This document shows, one piece after another, positions 56,215 through 63,934 of a stretch of DNA of 64,000 bases. The stretch covers positions 310,001 through 374,000 of the forward strand of contig NZ_SOAN01000001.1 of NCBI RefSeq assembly GCF_004364585.1. The letters are read 5' to 3'. Position numbers and translations under genes: made by a program. Under the pieces are notes generated by a model. That model was given only the letters and a program-made list of their open reading frames with translations, made no database searches and had not been told where the DNA came from. The first letter of the stretch is position 1; each line of letters starts with the position of its first letter. The stretch is from Nesterenkonia aurantiaca (GTDB lineage Bacteria > Actinomycetota > Actinomycetes > Actinomycetales > Micrococcaceae).

Positions 56215-57171
56215 ATGACCGAGAATCCCAGCACGCCGAAGGTGACCTTCGTAGGCGTCGGCGCCATCGGACTTCCGATGGCGGCCCGGGTCGCCGCGGC
56301 AGGATTCGACCTGACCGCCGTCGACTTCTCGGCCGCACAGCGCACGGCCGCACAGGAGCAGGGCCTGCGCGCTGCCGCATCTGCGGCATCCGCGGCGGAG
56401 GCCGATGCGGTCATCGTCATGGTGGCCACCGGAGACCAGCTGCGCAGCGCCGCGCTGGGGTCCCACAGCCAGACGTCTGAGAACCCCGGCAGCGAGGGCC
56501 CAGGAGCTGCAGGTGCGGGGGCCGGCGAGCCGGAGTCAGCGGGCCTGATCGCAGCGATGCGCCCAGGGACAAGTCTGATCGTGATGAGCACGGTGGGCCC
56601 CGAAGCGGTGCAGGCACTGGTGGAACCCGCCCGCGAACGTGGGATCAGGCTCGTGGATGCACCGGTCACCGGCGGGATAGCACGCGCCGCCCTGGGTTCG
56701 CTGCGGCTCTTCGTCTCCGCTGACCCTGAAGGCATCCAGGAGAACCGCGAGCTGCTGGAGTCGATGGGCACGATCGTAGAGTGCGGCACCGAGATCGGCG
56801 ACGGTCAGGCCTTCAAGGCGGTCAACCAGCTGCTGTGCTCGGTGCACATCGTTGCGGCCGCCGAGGCGCTGGCCCTGGCCCAGAGGCTCGGGCTCGATCC
56901 GGCCCAGGTGCTCGAGGCGGTGGCCGAAGGGGCGGCCGGCTCCTTCATGCTCAGCGATCGAGGTCCGCGGATGCTGGAGGGCCCTGACGCGCAGGTGGCC
57001 AGCGCTGTGGGAATTTTTGTGAAGGACGCGTCCCTGGTGAGCGATATCGCCGGCGCCCACGGCTTCGAGGCGCCGATGCTCGAGGCCGCCCGAGCGAAGT
57101 ACCTGGAAGCCGCCGACGCCGGTCTGGCGCGCCAGGACGACTCCCAGGTGATCGCGACCTATCAGCGGTAG
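56215..57171 (+). CDS. ltnD: L-threonate dehydrogenase (3-hydroxyisobutyrate dehydrogenase family)
   Basis: 318 residues from ATG 56215 with GAGGA eight bases upstream. The NAD motif is VGVGAIGLPMAARVAAAGFD; LVDAPVTGGIARAALGSL is the substrate loop and Lys201 in GDGQAFKAVNQLLCSVH the catalytic lysine. A Gly/Ala/Glu insertion (NPGSEGPGAAGAGAGEPES, about 95-113) widens the Rossmann domain. It oxidises L-threonate to 2-oxo-tetronate. It is divergent from otnK across the shared operator. Its end overlaps the convergent reductase gene by 10 bases. Confidence 0.88.
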   Translation: MTENPSTPKVTFVGVGAIGLPMAARVAAAGFDLTAVDFSAAQRTAAQEQGLRAAASAASAAEADAVIVMVATGDQLRSAALGSHSQTSENPGSEGPGAAGAGAGEPESAGLIAAMRPGTSLIVMSTVGPEAVQALVEPARERGIRLVDAPVTGGIARAALGSLRLFVSADPEGIQENRELLESMGTIVECGTEIGDGQAFKAVNQLLCSVHIVAAAEALALAQRLGLDPAQVLEAVAEGAAGSFMLSDRGPRMLEGPDAQVASAVGIFVKDASLVSDIAGAHGFEAPMLEAARAKYLEAADAGLARQDDSQVIATYQR

Positions 57172-58310
57172 AGCGGGTTGGCTCCACCGGGCTGCTCGGA
57201 GGCCGCCACCGGGCCCGGAGCGGTGCCGGCGCCGAAGGGTGATCCGCCGAGCGCCTCACGGCCGTGCTCGCTCAGCCAGTTCTCCAGGTCGGGTCCGACC
57301 GGGGTGATCTGGGTCGGGTTGAGGTCCTCGTGGACCTCGTAGTAGTGCCGCTTGATCTGGTCGAAGTCCACCGTGTCCCCGAAGCCGGGGGTCTGGAACA
57401 GGTCCCGGGCGTAGGCCCAGAGGTTCGGCATCTCGGTGAGCTTGTTGCGGTTGCACTTGAAGTGCCCGTGATAGACCGGGTCGAAGCGGACCAGGGTGGT
57501 GAACAGCCGCACGTCGGCCTCGGTGATCTGCTCGCCCATCAGGTAGCGGCTGCCGGCCAGCCGGTCCTCGAGCCAGTCCAGCGCGGTGAAGAGCCGGTCG
57601 TAGGCGTCCTGGTAGGCGCTCTGGGAACCCGCGAATCCTGCCCGGTAGACCCCGTTGTTGACCTCGGTGAAGACCCGCTTGATCACCGGGAGCATCTCCT
57701 CGAGCGTGTCCTCCGGGAGCAGGTCCGGGGCGCCGGGGCGGTGGTGCTCGCGCCACTGGGTGGAGAGGTCGAAGGTCAGCTGCGGGTAGTTGTTGGTGAC
57801 CACCCCGCCGGATGGGACGTCGACCAGCGCCGGGACGGTGATCCCGCGCGGGTAGTCCGGGAAGCGGGCGAAGTAGTTCTCCTGCAGCCGCTCGGTGCCC
57901 AGCACCGGGTCCACTCCGCCGGAGTCCAGGTCGAAGGTCCAGGAGCGCGCATCATGCGTGGGCCCGGGGGTGCCCAGTGATATGGCATCCTCCAGCCCGA
58001 GCAGCCGGCGGATGATGATCGAACGGTGCGCCCAGGGGCAGGCGCGGGCGGCGACGAGCCGGTAGCGTCCGGGCTCCACGGGCCAGGCATGACCGCCCTC
58101 GGTGAGCCCCGCCAGGCGAGGATCCCCGATGGATGAGGCCTCCTCCTGCGGCGCGGCCTGGACCGCCTGCGGGTCAGCGACCACGCGATCCTCGATGTAG
58201 TTGGTGTCGCGGGTGAACTCCCCCCCGGTCACATAGGCACCCTTGGTGGAGTGCTCGGTGCCTGCCGTCTTCTGGGGTTCGCTGCGCTGAGCTTCGCTGT
58301 TCTGGGCCAT
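57162..58310 (-). CDS. Glutathione S-transferase family protein (hydroquinone reductase/ECM4 type)
   Basis: 382 residues. The thioredoxin-fold half has RYRLVAARACPWAHRSIIIRRLLG with nucleophile Cys91. VPALVDVPSGGVVTNNYPQLTFDL and the helical half (GEQITEADVRLFTTLVRFDPVYHGHFKCNRNKL) are typical of S-glutathionyl-(chloro)hydroquinone reductases such as YqjG/ECM4. Actinobacteria use mycothiol instead of glutathione, so the natural thiol partner is uncertain. The N-terminal 60 residues are a charged extension. A TAGGCT hexamer six bases before the ATG is part of the palindrome shared with the divergent hydrolase gene. Confidence 0.87.
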   Translation of the reverse strand: MAQNSEAQRSEPQKTAGTEHSTKGAYVTGGEFTRDTNYIEDRVVADPQAVQAAPQEEASSIGDPRLAGLTEGGHAWPVEPGRYRLVAARACPWAHRSIIIRRLLGLEDAISLGTPGPTHDARSWTFDLDSGGVDPVLGTERLQENYFARFPDYPRGITVPALVDVPSGGVVTNNYPQLTFDLSTQWREHHRPGAPDLLPEDTLEEMLPVIKRVFTEVNNGVYRAGFAGSQSAYQDAYDRLFTALDWLEDRLAGSRYLMGEQITEADVRLFTTLVRFDPVYHGHFKCNRNKLTEMPNLWAYARDLFQTPGFGDTVDFDQIKRHYYEVHEDLNPTQITPVGPDLENWLSEHGREALGGSPFGAGTAPGPVAASEQPGGANPLYR

Positions 58311-58311
58311 A

Positions 58312-58347
58312 TTCTCAGCCTACGCGTGCGCGTCGGTAGGCTGAGAA
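58312..58347. promoter_or_regulatory. Palindromic divergent leaderless promoters
   Basis: TTCTCAGCCTAC (58312-58323) and GTAGGCTGAGAA (58336-58347) are perfect inverted copies around a 12-base centre, filling almost the whole 38-base gap between two divergent genes. Each arm places TAGGCT exactly six bases before an ATG (58310 minus, 58349 plus), so both genes appear to have mirror-image leaderless promoters. Confidence 0.75.
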
Positions 58348-58348
58348 C

Positions 58349-59158
58349 ATGTCTGAGTCCAGTCCGGTGCAGCGGATCACCTGCGACAACCCCTCTCCGA
58401 TGACGCTGCAGGGGACCAACACCTACGTGCTGGGCGGAGATCAGGCCCAGGAGGTCGTGATCATCGATCCCGGGCCGGCCGATCACCCGGTGCATCTGGC
58501 GCAGGTGCGCGCCGTCGTCGGCTCCCGCCGGGTCGCCCAGATCCTGGTCACACATCGTCATGCTGACCACACCGGGGCCGCGGCAAGCTTCGGTGAGGCC
58601 TTCGCAGCGCCGGTGCGCGGGCACAGCCCGGACCAGTGCCTCGGACGCGGCGAGCAGCCGGCCGCCGCGCTGTCCGATGGGGAGACCATCGAACTGGGCG
58701 GCCTGCGGCTGCGCGTGCTGCACACCCCGGGCCACACCTCGGATTCGGTCTGCTTCTGGCTGACCGGCGACGCCGAAGACGATGAACCGGCGATGTTCAC
58801 CGGAGACACGATTCTGGGCGAGGGCACGACGATGCTCGATCACCCGGACGGCACGCTCACCGATTATCTGCAGAGCCTCGAGAGGCTCAGCGAGTACGCC
58901 CAGGCCAGGCTGCTTCCGGCGCACGGTCCAGCTCAGCCCAGCGCGGCTGAGGCTGCCCGGCGCTATCTGGCCCACCGGCTCGAACGCCTGGACCAGGTCC
59001 GTGAGCTGCTGCGCACGGCCGATGACGAGGGAGCCACGTTGGACGCGACGGCGCTGGGAGAGCTGATCTACGGACAGCGCAGCGGGCTCCCGGCGGGGAT
59101 CACCACCAAGATCGCGGCGGCCCAGCTGCAGCATCTGGTGCACCTGGGTGAACGCTGA
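58349..59158 (+). CDS. Metallo-beta-lactamase fold hydrolase
   Basis: 269 residues. The dinuclear metal site is His69-x-His71-x-Asp73-His74 (VTHRHADHTGA), then LHTPGHTSDSVCFW, MFTGDTILGEGTTML (metal Asp) and LLPAHGPAQ. This is the LACTB2/glyoxalase II-like branch. The C-terminal winged-helix-like region (LAHRLERLDQVRELL to QLQHLVHLGE) also occurs in LACTB2-type endoribonucleases, so RNA cleavage is possible. Substrate not predictable. Initiation is probably leaderless from the shared palindrome. It is convergent with the small unknown gene at 59162, 3 bases away. Confidence 0.87.
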   Translation: MSESSPVQRITCDNPSPMTLQGTNTYVLGGDQAQEVVIIDPGPADHPVHLAQVRAVVGSRRVAQILVTHRHADHTGAAASFGEAFAAPVRGHSPDQCLGRGEQPAAALSDGETIELGGLRLRVLHTPGHTSDSVCFWLTGDAEDDEPAMFTGDTILGEGTTMLDHPDGTLTDYLQSLERLSEYAQARLLPAHGPAQPSAAEAARRYLAHRLERLDQVRELLRTADDEGATLDATALGELIYGQRSGLPAGITTKIAAAQLQHLVHLGER

Positions 59159-59161
59159 GCG

Positions 59162-59569
59162 CTAGAAGGGCCGCCTGATGTGATCGGACTCGGTCCAGCG
59201 GATGGAGTCCACGGTGATTCCCTCGGCGTTGAGGTGGTCCAACAGCGCCGAGCCCGCGGAGTTCAACCGGGCGAAGGCGACCTCCCCGGGATCTGCCCCG
59301 GAACCGGAGGCGTAGAAGCTCAGCTTCAGTCCGCGCCGGCCCGCCGCGTCGTGGAACTCGGCCTTGGACACCGAGAGCTGGCCGTCGGTGACTCCCACCA
59401 GCGGGCCCGCTCCAATGTCGACACGGAACGGGTCCATGAACCCGGTGAGCTCCTCCACCGCATCGTCCACGGCGATCAGGTCGGAAGCGAAGATCTCGGC
59501 ATGCAGCACCGCCCATTCATCGGCCGCCAGGGGGCGCTGCCCCCACGCAGCGCGTCTCTTCCAGCGCAA
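59162..59569 (-). CDS. Small protein of unknown function (135 residues)
   Basis: I do not recognise this protein. It starts at a TTG (59569) with GGAGG five bases upstream; no ATG gives a better start. The sequence is mixed alpha/beta with no signal peptide or membrane segment. Notable stretches are EWAVLHAEIFASDLIAVDDA, FRVDIGAGPLVGVTDGQLSV and the tail SIRWTESDHIRRPF. Composition and codon usage look normal for the window. It lies convergent to the hydrolase and divergent from the SDR gene, with 94 bases to the latter. It is probably a real gene, because both the ribosome-binding site and the fit between neighbours support it. Confidence 0.6.
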   Translation of the reverse strand: MRWKRRAAWGQRPLAADEWAVLHAEIFASDLIAVDDAVEELTGFMDPFRVDIGAGPLVGVTDGQLSVSKAEFHDAAGRRGLKLSFYASGSGADPGEVAFARLNSAGSALLDHLNAEGITVDSIRWTESDHIRRPF

Positions 59570-59650
59570 TGATCCTCCATGTTGTGTGATGTGAAGGCCG
59601 GTCTCGGCGCTTCAGGCGCAATGCTGACCGCGCCGCCCGGCTCTGCACTC

Positions 59651-59656
59651 TAGGAT
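59651..59656 (+). promoter_or_regulatory. -10 hexamer of the SDR gene, leaderless type
   Basis: TAGGAT, then AGCCAGC (seven bases), then ATG at 59664. Confidence 0.4.
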
Positions 59657-59663
59657 AGCCAGC

Positions 59664-60641
59664 ATGAGCAACCACACGGCCGTCATCACCGGTTCCACCG
59701 CCGGCCTCGGCGCAGCGTTTGCGCGCCAGCTGGCTGCACAGGGCTACGACCTCGTTCTGGTCGCCCGCGATGGAGAGCGCCTGCGGATGCAGGCGGAGTC
59801 CATGGCTTCCCAATACGGGGTGGACACCTCGGTCATCGTCGCGGACCTGGTGACCGACGATGGGGTCGCAGCCGTCCAGGAACGGCTGGCCGACCGCACG
59901 AACCCGGTCCACCTGCTGGTGAACAACGCCGGGCACGGGCTGGCCACCGAGTTCATCGACTCGGATCTCGAGGATGAGCGCAAGCTGCTGCGTCTGCATG
60001 TGCAGACCACCATGGAGCTCACGCACACCGCGGCCAGCGCCATGGTGCGCCGCCGCGGCGGACGGATCATCAACGTCGCCTCGGTGGCCGGCTACACCCC
60101 CACCGGGACCTACTCGGCGGCGAAGTCCTGGGTGATCAACTTCTCCAAGGGGCTGCACTCACAGCTGCGCTCTCGCGGAGTGACCGTCACCGCGCTGGTG
60201 CCCGGACTGGTGCGCACCGAGTTCCACCAGCGTTCCGGCATCAAGATCACTGCCGTCAAGCGCTGGATGTGGCTGGATGCCGAGGACGTGGTGCGGCAGG
60301 CGCTCACGGCCAACGCGCAGGGCGCCTCGACCTGTGTGCCGGCGCGCAGCTACCAGGTGCTCACCGCCGGACTGCGCTTCATGCCCGACTCGATGGTTCA
60401 GTGGGCCGTGGACAAGCGCACGGGAACCCCGGAACAGGACAGCGACTCCGGGCCGCAGACCCCCGGAGCGATCGAGACCGCGAAGGTCGGCGCGTCGCGA
60501 GGTCTCGAGTACGGGACCGGCGACGGCACTGCGGAGCCGACCACCGAGGCGATCAAGACCGTGAACGCCTATAAGACGGCCAAGGCCAAGAACTCCGCCA
60601 AGGGCAGCACGACCCGGGAGTCCCAGCCTCCGACGGAGTGA
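59664..60641 (+). CDS. Short-chain dehydrogenase/reductase (classical SDR)
   Basis: 325 residues. The cofactor motif is VITGSTAGLGAAFARQLA, then LLVNNAGHGLA, IINVASVAGYTPTG with the catalytic Ser, and Tyr150-xxx-Lys154 (YSAAKSW). LVPGLVRTEFHQRSG follows as in ketoreductases of the DltE/YqjQ type. The last 70 residues are a low-complexity Ala/Lys/Thr/Glu tail. Substrate unknown. The gene is followed by a hairpin and convergent mscS. Confidence 0.88.
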   Translation: MSNHTAVITGSTAGLGAAFARQLAAQGYDLVLVARDGERLRMQAESMASQYGVDTSVIVADLVTDDGVAAVQERLADRTNPVHLLVNNAGHGLATEFIDSDLEDERKLLRLHVQTTMELTHTAASAMVRRRGGRIINVASVAGYTPTGTYSAAKSWVINFSKGLHSQLRSRGVTVTALVPGLVRTEFHQRSGIKITAVKRWMWLDAEDVVRQALTANAQGASTCVPARSYQVLTAGLRFMPDSMVQWAVDKRTGTPEQDSDSGPQTPGAIETAKVGASRGLEYGTGDGTAEPTTEAIKTVNAYKTAKAKNSAKGSTTRESQPPTE

Positions 60642-60651
60642 CCCCGGGCCG

Positions 60652-60679
60652 GGGCTGTGCCACCGCCACGGCACGGCCC
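60652..60679. terminator. Hairpin between the SDR gene and mscS
   Basis: GGGCTGTGCC (60652-60661) pairs with GGCACGGCCC (60670-60679), one G-T pair, eight-base loop. It lies in the 87-base gap between two convergent genes and could serve both. Confidence 0.55.
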
Positions 60680-60728
60680 GGCACCGCCCGGGCCCCAGCT
60701 CGGGCGACGGTCAGCGTGCCGGGGGCGT

Positions 60729-62300
60729 TCAGCGCGGCCGCGCGGGTCCCTCGCCGGGACGCCGCGTGGCGGCGGCACCGAAGGTCTCCTCCTCGGCGGC
60801 CTCAGCCTTGTGCTGCGGCACCGCCTGAGTGGGCGCGGCGTCCTCGGGATAGGCGGTGCCGTCCTCGTCGAGCTCGGGTGAGTCCTGGCGTTCCTCCTGC
60901 CGTTCGAGCCGCTCGCGGTAGGCTTCGGCCCCGGGACCGGAGAACTCCCGGTTGCGCTGCACGGCGGCGATCGAGCCGGTGAAGACCGAGGCCCCCTCTC
61001 CCGCCTGGGTCACCGGCTGGGAGTCCATTCCGGAGTCGACGACGCCGACCTGCCCGGTGCGCACCGGGGCCGGGGACTTCGCCAGCGCCTCCTCGTTGGT
61101 CAGCAGCATCCGCTGGGTGAACACCGCATAGGGGTGCTCGGCGCGCAGGTAGTTCACCAGGTCCTCGCGGATCAGGCAGCGCAGATCCCAGAGCTCCCCG
61201 GAGTTCCGCGCGGAGACCACGACGCGCGCCTTGACCATGCCGCCCACGGCGTCGGTGACCTGCAGCGAGTAGTCCCGACCGTCCCAGAGCTCGGCGGAGT
61301 CCAGCAGTCGCTTGAGCCGGGCGCGCAGCGGATCCATTGGGACGCGCCAGTCCACGTCGAGCTCCACGGTCCCGAGGATGTCGGTGCCGACCCGGGTCCA
61401 GTTCTCGAAGGGAGTGGCCACGAAGTAGCTGGACGGGTAGATGAACCGACGCTCGTCCCAGGACTTGATCACCACCGCGGTGAGCGTGATGTCCTCGACC
61501 GTGCCGAAGTTGCCCTCCACCACGACGACGTCTCCGGCACGGATCGAATCGGTGAAGGCCAGCTGGATGCCGGCGAACACATTGGTCAGCACCGACTGCA
61601 TCGCCAGACCGACCACCACAGAGGCCACACCCGCGGAGGCCAGCAGCCCGGCGCCGAGCGCGCGCACCTGAGGGATCATCAGCAGGATCGCCGCCACCGC
61701 CAGGGTGATGATGACCGCTGTGAGGATTCGCCGGATCAGCGAGACCTGGGTGGCCAGTCGGCGGCCGCGCCGGTCCTCCACATCCAGCTCCCCCTCGGAG
61801 TGGCCGATGTATTTGGAGTAGATCATCGCCTCCGCGATCCGCACGATCCGCAGCGCCCACCAGGCGACACCGATCACCACCGCCACCAGCAGCACGAAGG
61901 AGACCGGCAGGAACCATTCGGCCGCGCTGAGCGTGATGTTCAGCGTGAACCAGGTCCCGATCAGCACCAGGGTGATGAACAGCGGGGTCCGGGTCCGGTT
62001 CACCGCATGCTTGACCCCGTCGTTGTGCCGGAAGATCTGCTTGAGCAGCATCGAGGACATCACGGTGACCACCAGAGCGATCACCACCGCGAGCACCAGT
62101 CCGATGATGATGCCGAAGAACGGACCCTGCTCGACGATCAGGCTCTCGAGTCCTTCCGGGACGCTCTCTTCGACGATGTCACCGACCCCCTCGGTGGGTG
62201 CCACCTCCTGCTCGGGAGCCAGATCAGTGGTTTGCGGCACGGCGAAGGCCAGTGAGCTCGGTGAGAAATCCATCCGGGAAAAGACCATGGCCAGCATCAT
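60729..62300 (-). CDS. Mechanosensitive ion channel, MscS family
   Basis: About 523 residues. An N-terminal region ending near 45 is followed by transmembrane helices (FFGIIIGLVLAVVIALVVTV, PLFITLVLIGTWFTLNITLS, FVLLVAVVIGVAWWALRIV) and the MscS pore helix (LGAGLLASAGVASVVVGLAMQ, then SVLTNVFAGIQLAFTDSIRAG). The beta domain (GDVVVVEGNFGTVEDITLTAVVIKSWD) and a long Glu/Arg/Pro-rich cytoplasmic tail follow. It opens under membrane tension to release solutes. The start is uncertain: ATG 62300 is chosen because the frame open to 62435 enters the hisD upstream region; ATG 62273 is possible. Confidence 0.88.
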   Translation of the reverse strand: MMLAMVFSRMDFSPSSLAFAVPQTTDLAPEQEVAPTEGVGDIVEESVPEGLESLIVEQGPFFGIIIGLVLAVVIALVVTVMSSMLLKQIFRHNDGVKHAVNRTRTPLFITLVLIGTWFTLNITLSAAEWFLPVSFVLLVAVVIGVAWWALRIVRIAEAMIYSKYIGHSEGELDVEDRRGRRLATQVSLIRRILTAVIITLAVAAILLMIPQVRALGAGLLASAGVASVVVGLAMQSVLTNVFAGIQLAFTDSIRAGDVVVVEGNFGTVEDITLTAVVIKSWDERRFIYPSSYFVATPFENWTRVGTDILGTVELDVDWRVPMDPLRARLKRLLDSAELWDGRDYSLQVTDAVGGMVKARVVVSARNSGELWDLRCLIREDLVNYLRAEHPYAVFTQRMLLTNEEALAKSPAPVRTGQVGVVDSGMDSQPVTQAGEGASVFTGSIAAVQRNREFSGPGAEAYRERLERQEERQDSPELDEDGTAYPEDAAPTQAVPQHKAEAAEEETFGAAATRRPGEGPARPR

Positions 62301-62462
62301 GCCACGCCGCTCTGGACGAGCACTGGAACACCCCGGGAGGTCCGGTGTGTGGGCTCTCACGTCACGAAGTGGGCGCGAGCGCCCTGCAATAGGGACAATG
62401 GTGCGGTGCTCACCTTCGATCCAGCGGGCGCGCACCTGATCAGCTCACCCCCTAGGAGAACC

Positions 62463-63770
62463 ATGCTCACCCTCAAGGACCTTCGCGGCAGCGCGATCGA
62501 CGCCGCCGCGGTGCTGCCCCGCGCCTCCCAGGACATCTCCACGACCATCGAGACCGTGGCGCCGATCCTTCAGGACGTGCGACTCAACGGCGTCTCCGCC
62601 CTGCTGGAGTATTCGGAGAAGTTCGACGGCGTCCGGCCACCCTCGCTGCGAGTGCCCGCGGAGAAGCTCCGCGAGGCGGCCGAGCAGCTCACGCCTGAGG
62701 TCCGCGCGGCGCTGGAGGAGCTCATCCTGCGAGCCCGCGCGGTGCATGAGGCACAGCTGCCGGAGGCTTCCGAGGTCTCCCCCGGCCCGGGCGCCCGCGT
62801 GATCAACCGTTGGGCCCCGATCCGTCGGGTGGGCCTGTACGTGCCCGGCGGCCAGGCCGTCTACCCCTCCTCGGTGGTGATGAACGTCGTGCCCGCACAG
62901 GTGGCCGGGGTGAGTTCGCTGGCGATCGCCTCACCGCCGCAGGCAGACTTCGGCGGGCTGCCGCACCCGACCATCCTGGGCGCCGCGCACCTGCTCGGGA
63001 TCGAGGAGGTCTACGCCGTCGGCGGCGCGCAGGCGGTGGCGATGTTCGCCTACGGCGCGAAGGACCAGGCGGGCCAGCAGGTCTGCCCTCCGGTCTCGCT
63101 GATCACCGGACCGGGGAACATCTTCGTGGCCACGGCCAAGCGCGCGGTCCAGGGGGTGGTGGGCATCGACTCCGAGGCGGGTCCCACCGAGATCATGGTG
63201 CTCGCCGATGACAGCGCGCCAGCGGAGCTGATCGCCGCGGATCTGATCTCCCAGGCGGAACATGATGCCCTGGCCGCCGCCGTCCTGGTGACGCCCTCAA
63301 TGACGCTCGCCGAGTCCGTCGCGACGGAGGTCGAGCGCCAGGCGCGAGACACCCGGCATGCGGACCGGGTCAAGCAGGCGCTGAGCGGCACCCAGTCCGC
63401 AGTGCTGGTGGTCGACACCATGGAGCAGGGTGTGGAGATCGCCAACGCCTACGGCGCGGAGCACCTGGAGCTGATGACTCGGGATGATGCCGGGATCGTG
63501 GATCAGATCCACAACGCCGGCGCGGTGTTCGTCGGCGCCCACACCCCGGTCTCCCTGGGCGATTACTGCGCGGGTTCAAACCACGTGCTCCCCACCGGCG
63601 GCGCGTCCGCGTATTCCGCCGGGCTCAACGTCTCCAGCTTCCTGCGCTCCCAGCAGGTCATCCACTACGACCGGGAGGGTCTGCGCGCGGTCGCGGCCCA
63701 CGTCTCGGCGCTGGCCCAGGCTGAAGGGCTCCCGGCCCACGGCGACGCCGTCCAGGCCCGGTTCCGCTGA
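62463..63770 (+). CDS. hisD: Histidinol dehydrogenase
   Basis: 435 residues from ATG 62463 with AGGAG seven bases upstream; the frame open from 62349 has no ribosome-binding site. It catalyses the last two oxidations of histidine synthesis. RVGLYVPGGQAVYPSSVVMNVVPA, GVEEVYAVGGAQAVAMFAYG-like (here GIEEVY), ITGPGNIFVATAKRAV, GPTEIMVLADDSA and LISQAEHDALAAAVLVT (zinc Gln/His) identify it, as do GAEHLEL and GDYCAGSNHVLPTGG. It ends the visible plus-strand genes, followed by two strong hairpins. Other his genes are not in the window. Confidence 0.97.
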   Translation: MLTLKDLRGSAIDAAAVLPRASQDISTTIETVAPILQDVRLNGVSALLEYSEKFDGVRPPSLRVPAEKLREAAEQLTPEVRAALEELILRARAVHEAQLPEASEVSPGPGARVINRWAPIRRVGLYVPGGQAVYPSSVVMNVVPAQVAGVSSLAIASPPQADFGGLPHPTILGAAHLLGIEEVYAVGGAQAVAMFAYGAKDQAGQQVCPPVSLITGPGNIFVATAKRAVQGVVGIDSEAGPTEIMVLADDSAPAELIAADLISQAEHDALAAAVLVTPSMTLAESVATEVERQARDTRHADRVKQALSGTQSAVLVVDTMEQGVEIANAYGAEHLELMTRDDAGIVDQIHNAGAVFVGAHTPVSLGDYCAGSNHVLPTGGASAYSAGLNVSSFLRSQQVIHYDREGLRAVAAHVSALAQAEGLPAHGDAVQARFR

Positions 63771-63825
63771 CGACGACGGCGGACGCGACTCTCCCGCGAA
63801 TGAGGGAGTCGAGCCCGCCGTCGTC
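63771..63825 (+). terminator. Terminator hairpin of hisD
   Basis: CGACGACGGCGG (63771-63782) pairs perfectly with CCGCCGTCGTCG (63814-63825); an inner GACTC/GAGTC stem lies between. It begins directly after the hisD stop, so hisD is probably the last gene of its transcript. Confidence 0.8.
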
Positions 63826-63844
63826 GTACTGATGCGTCTTGGTC

Positions 63845-63908
63845 CTCAACACGGTAGCTCGGGACGCGGCACCACTGGTGGCGCCGCTCCCCGAGCTGCC
63901 GTGTTGAG
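63845..63908. terminator. Second, bidirectional hairpin between hisD and the minus-strand gene
   Basis: CTCAACACGG-T-AGCTCGGG (63845-63863) pairs with CCCGAGCT-G-CCGTGTTGAG (63890-63908): 18 pairs with one internal mismatch and a further CACCA/TGGTG stem in the loop. It can end transcription from both sides. Confidence 0.7.
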
Positions 63909-63934
63909 TTCTCTACCAGCTCTGAGCCGAAGGC

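Noticed and set aside
62399-62440. Possible histidine leader peptide before hisD
   Set aside because: A 13-codon frame (ATG 62399 to TGA) exists, but it has no run of histidine codons and no attenuator hairpins follow before the hisD ribosome-binding site.
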